Positions 21,258 through 33,100 of a stretch of DNA of 64,000 nucleotides are shown one piece after another. Under the pieces are notes generated by a model. That model ran no database searches. It was not told where the DNA came from and worked only from the letters and a program-made list of their open reading frames with translations. The stretch spans positions 4,874-68,873 of the forward strand of contig NMRB01000667.1 in the NCBI GenBank assembly GCA_002633025.1. Reading direction: 5' to 3'. Source of the DNA: Notospermus geniculatus. Its lineage: Eukaryota > Nemertea > Pilidiophora > Heteronemertea > Lineidae. Within the stretch, counting starts at the first letter, position 1. The number at the start of each line of letters is the position of its first letter. Both the position numbers and the translations under genes were made by a program.

Positions 21258-24181
21258 TGATTACCCAACTCAGACACACTTGTTAAAAGTTATCTTCCTT
21301 CTGACACTTGCTACCAGGGGTTGGTGATTTGAATAAAATAGGTCAATGCCATGCCTTTATTATCGGGTTTTCGGGCATTGTGGATCATTGTGGCCTTCCT
21401 TTAAAAACGACACCAGGATATCCAATCAGGACCATTTTGCTGGTGATAGCGGAAGGGTCCACCAGGGAAAACACAGATATGGAACCAGAGGCACTTGCAG
21501 TTAATGATCAGTAATCAAATGCTATCACCTTGATGACCCCAGGTAAAGGGCTCTGATGTGCACAAGAGGACAAGTCCGCTGGGTACAACAGCTCTGGGAA
21601 TGCCTTACATGAACGCAAAGGTTTACTGTCTAGGTGGCATGACACAAGGAAAAGGCATAAAGGGAACACTCCATGGATTCGGGGGTCTTACTACCTGGAA
21701 GTCACTCAGACTGACCTCCTAAAGGGACCCTAGAGGCAGCTGACCATCAGGCTGCTGTTAGTAGGCCTAAAGCAACTAGCCGATATCACAGCGGGTGGTG
21801 CCAGCAACTGAGTACATGTAACAATGAATTCAGATCCAAATATTGACACAGTCTGTTTTACTTGTCACTTAGATCCTGATACCACTGACCATCTATTTGG
21901 TAGAATAATGATATAAAAAAGCCTCTAGTGGGCCTTGGCTTATGTGTGTACATGTAGATTTACAATGAAGAACTGATGAGAATTTATTTCCCAGCTAATC
22001 ATGAGGGGACTACCACATACATGTGTATACATGTAGACTCAAGTCCTTCTATAATATAAGTGCAATTTAAAAAGACTGAGGTCAAACAGTGCTGTCAAAA
22101 TACTCCCTATTTTATTGGAGACACCAAATTATATTTTACATGACAAATAAATTACTAACAACTTAACTGCCTAATTATGTAAATTCCAGTTGTCTAAATG
22201 TTATTGTCAACATTTTTTGTGAAACGTGAAGCAAAGGCTTTTTTCCTTACCAATTGAACAAAACACCAAAAGAGTTAAGCAGAAGTTATCAGGGAATATC
22301 TCCATGAGACAGATAGCTTGGTCAATGGATGAGACTACATTATGTCCATCATTCACCAATCCTACACGGTACGGCTTGAATTTCTCGACAGATTAGGAAG
22401 GAACAATATAGTTTGTAAAACTGTTTGGTGGATCCTTACTCTTACTGGTTCTCTACCCTTCTGCTGATTATGTTAACTACAGCAATATGGGTTCCCCATC
22501 CCCTCACAATACCATATATCTGTAAAACCAGCACCTAAAGAACACCTCATAGATAATAGGTATCCCAAAATGAATATCTGTACAACTTATGAAGGGACAA
22601 TGAAACCAAACTTGTGACAGGTGGTGATAAATATCACACTATGGTATGAGTTTCAAAGATGACAAATTTCTTGACCAAAAGTGATTTTCTTTATCAATGG
22701 TGCAGCACAGCTTTCTTCTTTTTACATGAAGCTGAGAAAAGTTATGTTCTTGGTGGATACAGACACAGTCATCACATATCAGTGATTGACTCACACCGTT
22801 CATTGAAAGTGCAGCCTATTCAAACCACAGAAAGTCTGTATCACTGATAACAATATGGCTTGTCAGGTGGGATACTAGCAGACCACAGTTACTGCTCTTG
22901 TTCAAACATCCTGAAACGTCCAGATTTATGCGAATTCCTCAGTTACAGAGGATGTCGTTGGAACGAAGAAGAGTCCATTGAATAGACATACCAGTAAATT
23001 TAAGTTTGTTTGGTGGTAGTTGAAAATGATATCTGCAGGTAATCTAGCAGAAAATTCCAAGGTATTGAAGATTGCGGAATGATGACTCTTACGTACATTT
23101 ATAAGTTACAGCACTGAAAGCCTTCGAAAGCATATAGGGCCAACTATGTACAAGGAAAGTGTAAGCATACACATACATATACATGTGTATGTACAACCTG
23201 TGTTCTTCACAGGGAAGGCAATGTTCACATTTACGTGATTAATAGGTACACAGCACTTGCACATCAAAATTCAGATCACGCAAATTTATCATTTCTATGT
23301 ACATAAGTTGGTAAACTAAAATTGTGCAATACTTCGGTCAGTAAAATATATTGTCAGTGCAAGAGTTCTCTCAGACAGATACCAGTACTATCAGTTTTTC
23401 ATTATAGATTGAAGAGGAAATCCATTGATTCAACAAATATCCAGAATGACCTGACAGTCACAATAAAAAATTGTGTGAAACTGCTCTTTAAAATAAAGTC
23501 CTGTCAGCCAGGACACAACAAGCAGTCAAAAATGTTCATACTGCTACAAAAATTGAAGAAAATGATGAACAGTATTAATAAACTTCAATCAATTTGCTCT
23601 GGGATGATCAAATACTTGAATGAGTCAACTTTTTGGAAGAGTCAAGCCAGCAGGAAAATCTCCATCACCTTTTTTATATATATCTATATTTTCATGCGCG
23701 CTTGTTTCAAACTGAAGATTTTTGTGCTAGCTTGACAGTCAAATTCTTGAAATACCAAGATGCCCTGTCTTCTTTTTCTGGGAAATACATGTCATAAACT
23801 CACAGGAACCTGAAATCAGATGAAAACATTTCAGGTTAGGGAAGGTCAATCAACTCACAATACTTGACTACACATTGGTAATTCTAGCCTGAAGTCTACA
23901 CAAACGTACAGTCCAAACTTCCTAGTTAAATTCCACTTGGGCCAGTTTGAATAATATGTTGTGTACATTGATCTCTACATTTTGCACTGAGTAAACATGG
24001 AAAGACACGCGCATCTGATGCCTAAAAATGACAAATACATGTTCATGTACGTGTGATGCATGCCAACATGAACAGCGGCAGGTATGTAGAAGGCCAAAAC
24101 TCCAACATAAGCGGCCTGGTTGGTCAAGCGGTACAAAAGACGTAATATCATACACTCACTTGATCTCAGAAGTGTGAAGAT

Positions 24182-27100
24182 TTACTTTTGGGGAACTGGC
24201 GGTGCATCTAGCTTCTGATCCATTTGAACAACACCGGCTGCTTTGGGTACCTCCTTAGGCTTCTGAAATGAAGAAATCAACATGAAGAATGCAACACTAA
24301 TGCTAACACTGAAAATGATCACTGAAAGGGTGGTTGTTTTGCAGTAACTGTTGGTCTAATTGCTGAATATTCAGTAAGCGGTTCTAGAAAATCGCGCAGT
24401 CAGATGTCAGACATAAAGCCATAGCCTCATCATGGACGACGTCAGGCCTTGGATTTCTTCTCTCTGACATCAAATTCCGTGTGTTAACTGGGATGGCCTC
24501 TAATGGCGGCAAAGTCTCCCAATAAGACGGATAAGAGCGGGTTATGGAGTCAGTAATTTTTTGTACTCCTTTTTTATTAGCACTCCCTACCTCTTCCTGT
24601 TCAGTTGTCTCCCCTTTTCCTTCTTCATCTTTCAAATGCTTTTCATATTCTTTTAAGTCATCATCCGTAAATGGTACCTCCTCGTCCAATCCCTGCAGGA
24701 AGTGAGAAAAATGTCTATGTTTATACAAGGGCGTCTGTGAGCAAACGTCAGATATCTCATGAGTCACAGTGCATTGACTGTTGCATGTTTGACCCTCAGG
24801 AACCCATGGAAAGTACCTGTAGTCAGAAGTTGTGATCATCAACCTTTTATGCTAGTTTGACCAGACTAAAATCCATCAAAATGTGCATGGTGAATAGTTA
24901 GAAGTTCCTCCACTGTTTGGGTGCAGTTTACTGCAAGTACATGTATGCGCAAGTCAAAGCATGCTTAGGCTTCGGTACAATTCACCCATAAATATTGCAA
25001 TGCTAATGCTTTTCTGTAACTATTATGTGACACAAATGGGCAAGCACCATTTCCAGAAGCAATGCTGTGACAAGTGGTTTTTGGTAAAACTCATCCAAAG
25101 CAAATTCATTGTCTCTACAAGCAAGCAAGTACATCAACATACTTTCCAGCCATCGTCCTGTTCAAAATCTTTCTTCTTGGTGCTATTCAAAAACTCCTCC
25201 ATTGATATCGCACCATCTTTGTTGGCATCAATTTCCTTATAAACCTTTTCTCTCATTCTGTTCATTTCTTCAAATTTTTCAACCATGTCGTCCTCTGGGT
25301 GACCTTCCTCATAAAGTTTCTTCAGCTGTAACAGAAAAGAGACAGAATATCTGACAATCTTGACGACAGATGGACAGCTAGCCTTCCGTCGGCTAGTTAG
25401 TTCGGCCGATAGTTCATCAATGTATTGGAAATTCAGGGTCAGAAACCGAGAATGTAGTCCTAGGGAGCATAGGGCAGGCACTATGAGAATACCCTTTTAC
25501 CCCCGATTACCAGGGAATAGGAAGTGAAAGTGTAACAGACAGCAATAATTCACCTCCACATTGAAGAGGGCCTCGACTTCATCAGCCGTCAGATAACCAT
25601 CGCTGTTGGTATCATGCATTTTAAAGAAAGCTTTTGGGTCGAAGTCACCCTTGTCTAAATGATCCTCCTTTTCCCAGACCTCCTCCAGTTGAGCTTTGCT
25701 GCCCTGAAAAGGGAGCAAAAATCCGTTTACTGCTGATTTTGTCGAAGTCAACACACATACCGCTATAAAAGCTGAAGCCATTAACAGAGGCATTCGTTTG
25801 GAAAGAGATAATAATGCCACTGGAACACCATCGCGATAAAGTAACATTTTCGAGTCACTGATTCAAAGCAGTTGAAACATGACAGATTCTATCATAACCT
25901 ACCGGTTCGTGTAATTTGGGGTGATCTTTATGTTTTTTCTTCAGCTCTTCATACTGCTCTTCTGCCTTCTTCCTGTGGTCATTATCCATTTTGTTCATCT
26001 TTTCTCGGCGCTCGTGCTCTTTCTGTAGTTCGTACTGCTTGAATTCTTCTCGCCGCTTTGTGTCAATTTCATCTAAATCTTGGGTTGCCTGTAATGAAAT
26101 ACAAAACCTCATTGATACATTCATTGGTATAGTGGGATTCGGACACAGAGCAAGCTCTCCATAAATCGACATTCAAGTATGCTCACACCCTTACCTGTTT
26201 TATAAGTCTGTCGAGATCTTTCACATTAAAAGTGTCAGGATTCTTGATGTCCAAATGCTCCATGGCTGGCATGATTGCCTTCCAGTCGATATCTTTACCT
26301 GCAGAAGAAGAAAACAATGAGTTTTCTACAGCTGCCGAAAATGAATACATGTACCGGTAGATTCGCTTAGGAGGCAGACAAGTTTTGAGTTGGAAAAATG
26401 GGACTAAGGCAGGTTTGACATAGGTTGGGTTTGTGATACCGGTACAGAAGTTTGTAATTTCAGGATGAAGCAACACTATGAGTATACTCCATTCAGATAC
26501 AGCACTTCACAGAACTCAATGCTGAGAGATGTTGGTAATTTCACTGACTTGTAACTGGTGCACACCATGACTGTAATGTGCACACAAAGGCCTTACACGC
26601 TCAGAATATCGAATGACAGACAACTAAGAAGTCTTCAAAAACTTCCAACTTGTGCATAACAGTCTATCAATCAGCCGTGTTGTGTGCACACAAAACTTAT
26701 GAAGTACGTGAAAACAGTAAGTATATTGAAAGAACAAAAGTGTTTGATTCTAGAAAATCAAGAAATACACTAAAAGCAACACTGCCGATTTTACTCAGGA
26801 ACTAACAAATTGTAGGCTATACAGGGTGGGCCAGAGAAAGTGTCCTTCGAACAATAGGGAAACAATAGAAATGCTATTGTTCGAGGGACACTTTCTCTGG
26901 CCCACCCTGTAGAACACACATAGAATAGACCATGGTTTCATGTTTTTAAAGCAAAACTAGATCATTTTCAGCCAGCGAGTCGATGAAATTGAAAACTTTG
27001 ATGGTGGATATAGAAATGTAAAAGGAACGGCATCGAAAAGGCAGATAAGAGGCAGACTCACACGCAGCAGCTACAACATCAGAGCGCCATCTATTTATAT

Positions 27101-30100
27101 GAAAACCTCCCCTACCTACTAGGTTACGCCTCTTCGGAAATTTCAGTTGGAAATCTCTTAATTTATTTTTCATACCCTGTTGTTGGTGGACACGCTCCTT
27201 CATCAGCGCCTTTAGACGTTCCATTTCTCGTCGTTTTGTCTCGTCGAGTTTCGTACGGACATTGTGACTGACGAATTCCAGGTGGCGGGCTATGTCTGTT
27301 TTCTAGAGGAGGGAGATTGAAAAAAGGTGTGAAATATACAGTTTTGTTGAACTTCTATAGTATGTGGTAAAACAATGCGCACAGACACACCCAAATGAAC
27401 AACATATATCGACTTCTTAAATTCTGTTGAAATCTTTGATCTCATCAAGACCAAGTCAACAACTGATACTTAAATCAATGTCATTAACAGACAGTACTGG
27501 TATTTAAATGATGCATTTACAATGTATTAGTTTGAGATCAGTTCTAGTGTTGTATTGTATATTATACCACGACAATTAACATTTATTTAATATAGACAAG
27601 AGAAAAGACTTGCCTAAGGACAGAGCATTGTGTTTCTGCATATCTTTTTGGTGGTTTATACTTTTTCTTGCCACAAGGTTACATTTGCGTGCTGCATTAT
27701 ACATGTAGAATAGTATTCAATCCTCTCATCTATTTTTGATACAATATTTGACTTGGTGAGCCTCTCTTACTTGGAGCAGCACACCTTATGACTATTGTCA
27801 TCAAAATAATGGTACATGTACATCAACCATGTAAAAAAATCACAGCACTGATCACTGACCATACTAATATTTTTCACTGCGCAAATGCATAAATTAGTAG
27901 ACCATAGGAATTTCACAGACTTCACTTCAGGAAAGATCATACAGATAAACTGTACCGGTAGATGATAAATGTCATAATATGAGAAGGTCACAGCTGGTAC
28001 TGACGACGTCGTCATTTACATGTACGTCATCAAATTTACCGGTACAACACCATCGCATAGGCCCGCATAGGCCTTGCATCAACATAGAAAGGTGTACTGT
28101 ATTATTGCTTTTATAGATGAAGCATATCAACAGATGTTCGTCAATTGGGAAAGCCACGTCACCTGTTTTGAGCTGTCCCGGCAAAATGTCACAACCGACA
28201 CCAACAGGGCAGGCCTACTTGAGTAGACTGTTTGTGCAGCTGGCTGAGTTCAGTGTGACGGGATTCAATTCATGTAGGCCTATGACATGTATGAACAGAA
28301 TTACGATACGAAAAGGCAAAATCCAAAATATTCCATAATTCACTGGTTGCAAATGTGTTCTTGGGTTTGCTATGCAATGTCCTTAGGCAACATCAAGTAA
28401 CTCCTTTAGTTAGAATAGGAATATAGCTGGAAATCAAGGAGTTAATAAAAGTTTATGGGGTCATAAACAGTATGTGAAAACTAACGTAAAAGCAGAAGGA
28501 AAGGTGACATGCACACTACACTGAAGGGGGGGGGGAGGGGGTCCATGCAGTGGCATCTGAATATGGCTATGTCAAGTTCATGAATGTCATATCCATTTTG
28601 TAGCTCCAGAAAAACTGACCATTTTCACTTGTAATTCCCATTATCAATTTCATACATTTTAATTAATTAGATGTAAGGTCAAGCCTGTAGATTTCAAGTC
28701 TGTGAAGAAATTTCAAGTCCATTTTAGCATTATTAGATTACCGGGGGTATCGTTGTGTAAAATTCTAAACCACCTTGGTCACAGTGAGCCTTGTTTTCAA
28801 TGGATAATGCATTAGCCTCGTTTTAACCACACCGGGCTTTGGTGTCGCAACCAAAACCGCCGACCATGTGTTTCTCGCTTCGAGCATTCAGAGAGGCGGT
28901 GCAGAGAATATGGGCGAGATTTATACTCACTGACCTATCNCGATGTCTGCCCATTACATCAAGTGGCGATCCCCCACTGCATTGCATGGTTTATTCGTGA
29001 ATTACCAGTTGGCGAGTACACATGAGGGAACAGCCCTCTTCCCCATCAAAACGGGGTGGGTTTCCCCAGGGCATTGTAACGCGCTATGCAGAGTGGAAAT
29101 GCCCTGGGTTCCCAGGATGTGTTCTGACGAGACTAAAAGTCGGGTTTGATATCAATATTTTCCTGAATTCTTTATTTCGTGCAGCTAAAATGTGGGTGTA
29201 CCATCAAGTGCCAGCAGTCCACACAGCACTTTAGGCAATATCACGATATTGAGCAGGTAAATCAATCTGAAGTCAGCAGGAAAACGGTGTGCCCAGAGAA
29301 AAATTGTAGTGACAGAGTTGCCCACTCAATCACACTGAATTAAATAGTGGGCACGGCTAGAAATCAAACCTGGTACATCATAGGTAACAGGCACTGTTCT
29401 TGCCACTGAGCCATGCTGACAACCCAAACCAAATTTGGAAAATAACTGAGTCTGGGAAACATCCCAAATTATATTTTCGAGCCTTTTCAGGGATCAAAGT
29501 TCATATTATGACGAAGCAGATTTTGGTTGAACAGGCCAAAAGATCAAGTCGAACAAAATACAAAATGCATTAATAGGACATCAAATTTTTGGGTTGCATG
29601 CAAAATCCAGGTCGCATTTTAGACCAAATGGTCATGAACTTTGAACCCTGCTTTTCAAATCCTCTGTTTGTTTTCGTATACGATTTCCTGTTTGTCACCT
29701 TAATTCAATGAGAATTCAAGTATATCAAACCCTGATTTTTAGTCGCTACCTTGCCCACCTTAACATCTCTGTCCGCTGCAATCTTTTCGCGGAAAGTCTC
29801 GTCCTCCTCCAATGTTGTGAAAACCTCCCTGAGGTATTTCTCATACTCCAAACCTAAAGCCTAATAGAAGAAAGAGATAGAAGTACTAAAAGCAACACCC
29901 AAGCCGAGAAGGGAAGACATAACACGTGACACCTTCACCAGGAGGTTCCAAAAGACCAATCCAAATCAAATGGTGAATGGAGAACATGAAATCATCTAAA
30001 ACAGACATAAACCGCAGACCAAAAATGCTTCCTACTTTGAGCACCTACTTCATCAAATACCAGTGGTAGATCTTCCACTGAAATTCACTTCATAATTGCT

Positions 30101-33100
30101 GCCCACCAAATTATACTACATTTGAAGAAAGGTTGTCCTACCCCAACAAATCCGTTTGTATACATACCGGTACATGTAAGGCTAATATTCCGTTCACGCG
30201 ATTTTCGAGTGGTGCAACGCCGCATCTTTTGTCCGTGAGCGGGAAAAAATGCTTTCGAGTGTTTGCCGCTTGAAAATCGCGTGAATGGACAGCCAGGCTA
30301 TGCCAATGTTGCAATTTGATGATATTACAATCATGGATGAAGACAATTTCTTTAAATCCATCCAGATATTTTAAAGTACACGTAGTTATGAAAAAAAATC
30401 CACACTTGTTGATATTATTATCATGTCATGTTGGACACGCCTGATAATGATTGATATCTCACATCAGTGATTTTTGCTTACAGGTCAGTTTGATGAATTG
30501 TTCATTGTCGCTATTAAGCAGCACACCTAATGCCTACCGCACACCAGGACACAACAGATGATTTTTATTGTCTGCGACAAGTGGCAACATGAGTTTTCCA
30601 CCCCATCCACACAAGGCAACAACTGGCGACTTCTGTCGTCAGCTGTCGCAAACTTGACTCAACTTCGATTGCCATGTGATTTTAGGCTCGTGCTGATTGG
30701 TCAATTATGAAAACCTGTTTCACCGCCAGACCTCGCACACACGAGGCGATGACCGGCAACAACTTGCACAAAAATCAAACATGTTGTTCTGACTGCGAGC
30801 AGACGAAGTAATGACTAGTGATAATCATTGTCAGGCAATAAAAATCTCCTGTGGTTTCCCTGTGTAACTGCAGGCAAAAACACAAAAAGAGAATACTAAG
30901 TAATCAACTGCTGAAAGTGGAGGATAGGTGCCAGAATCTAATATCGCTTTTGTCCGAAACATCTTTTTACCTTTAAACCGAGTTCACCTAGATTTTGCAT
31001 TTTCTGACGGAAACCATCATCCTCTTCAAGTACGGAAGTCACTTCTTTCAAGTAATGTTCATAACTCAAGCGACTTATCTACAGGAATATTGAAACTTTC
31101 ACAATATGATTGATATTTGTAATTTAAAAAATACCCAAAAGATAAATAATGAACTGCATGGATAAGAAGTTGCATTATCAGTCTGTGGCGTAATTTTCAT
31201 GTCAACCTAAACCATCACCAGGTTCTCTCCCACCCACACACCCTTTGCGGATGCAATCCTTTCCGACACCTCTGACAAGTGACAAACATGCACCACAATC
31301 GACCATAGTCATAATGTGCTTCATTTCAGTGTCTTCATTCTGGAGAAAGAGCAACCCGTTTACAGTCGTTACCAAGGTTACAGCTGCCGATTCACTGACA
31401 CATACTGAGCACCCCCCACTCGACTGACAAGGCATTGCTGTGGTTGTATCGAGTTAAAAACAGAGCAAAGCAAATGTCAGGTCACGACGCGCTCTTGACA
31501 CAGCGCAACAGGGATGAAGTAAGGGGCCGTCTCAAAATTGTTTTGATGCAAAAAAAGATGAACAGAAGTGACTTCATCTGGGGGAGGGGGTTCTCGATTT
31601 GGGGAAGCCCACTTCATCTTTTTTGAAAAAATTGGCATCACTCTTTTTTACAGGAGAATCGATTTTACCATAAATAAATATTGCTTTCATGGTTTACTAG
31701 TGTCTTCACATATTTTTCTTTATCATCCTTCCATGCCTACGATCGACGAAGCCAATGCCAAGTGCCCACTTCATCTTTTCAAGGGGGGAGAGGGGTCAGG
31801 GAAAAGATGAAGTCACTTCATCTTTTTTTGGCATCAACATGATCAATGTAATTTCGAGACGGCCCCTAAGCGGTACGACGCCTCCCACTGGCAGTAACTT
31901 GCAGGTTTCTCATTGAATGGGTTGCCATTTCATCAAGTGTTGGAGAGATTTGGTGAGGAAGTCAAGAAGTCATGGCATGCTTGTGCGGATAGTCTCCTTT
32001 GCAATAAACAGTGTCATCTACTATCAAAATGTAGCTCAGAAAATAGTCCATTTTTGAACACATTCTGTATAGTATCGTGAAGCATTGATTAGTTTTTTAT
32101 ACCGAAAGATTCATAGCACCATGTTTTTCTGCATATTCTTGGATTTTTTGGGAGAAAACTGGATCACTGTGAACCATGTTGGCAACTTCTTTCAAATATC
32201 TTACATACTCCAAGCTATTTATCTGCCAAGACAAAATATTACGTAGAAAATGAACATCAAGCAAGACAAAATATATACAAGACAAAAGCAGGATTTCCCA
32301 AAATGTTTTAACTTTAGTATAGTACTACCGCAAGTGATTCATTTGTTTTTCCATATTCGTCCAATTTTTTTGAAAAATATGGATCGTCTTGTATCATTTG
32401 TGAAATTTCTCTCAAATACCTCCCATATTCGAGATCTCTCTGTGAAGAAAAACGATGAGATGCTAGAGTAATTTGAATGACTCTCGGAAGACGTGAATAT
32501 ATGATGAAGAAGCTGAATACACAAGAAACATATTACCTGAACTTTTAACCCCCCTTTTCTCCGTGGAAATTTGGAAAATGCTGATATTTCATAGACATCA
32601 GCATTTGTCTCTTTAAAGAGGTTCAGATGGCAGGGGAAAATGAAAAGGGGAGGGCTGGGGGGAGGGGTCCGAGTGGAACGTCATGTAATTTGTGGAAATA
32701 AAGCTTATAATTTATAAGCATTTTTGATATATTGGTGTTTGGAACATGCTTATAAAATACGGTACATGAAATAATAAACCTCTCACACATTTATGTAGAA
32801 AAAATTTCTACCTACACCGGGATCATTCTCTCAAAGGTGCCAAAATCTTTCTGGAAATGGAACCCTTACATCTGATATCTAGGGTACCATAACATGCTTA
32901 GTGATTGAAATATTTTCCTGTCCGTATTTTACCTCAAGATGAGTCTGATTATTTTGTTTCAGATATTCGGCAACTGATTTTTTGAAACCTTCATCGTTAT
33001 TTATCTCGTGCAATACCTCTTTGAGATAGCGACTGTACTCTAAGTCGTCTACATGAGCGTGGTCACGGAACCGGGACTGAGAACAAAGGCAACAAGAAAT

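Larger units (their letters stand above)
20911..24181. other. Convergent 3' flanks of UMPS and nucleobindin
   Basis: No exon found. The AT-rich stretch from about 21.9 to 24.18 kb lacks transposon hallmarks and may hold a long nucleobindin 3' UTR on the minus strand. TTTATT (AATAAA on minus) occurs several times and I cannot choose one. The open frames at 23322-23735 (+) and 22659-22847 (+) show no family resemblance. Confidence 0.45.
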
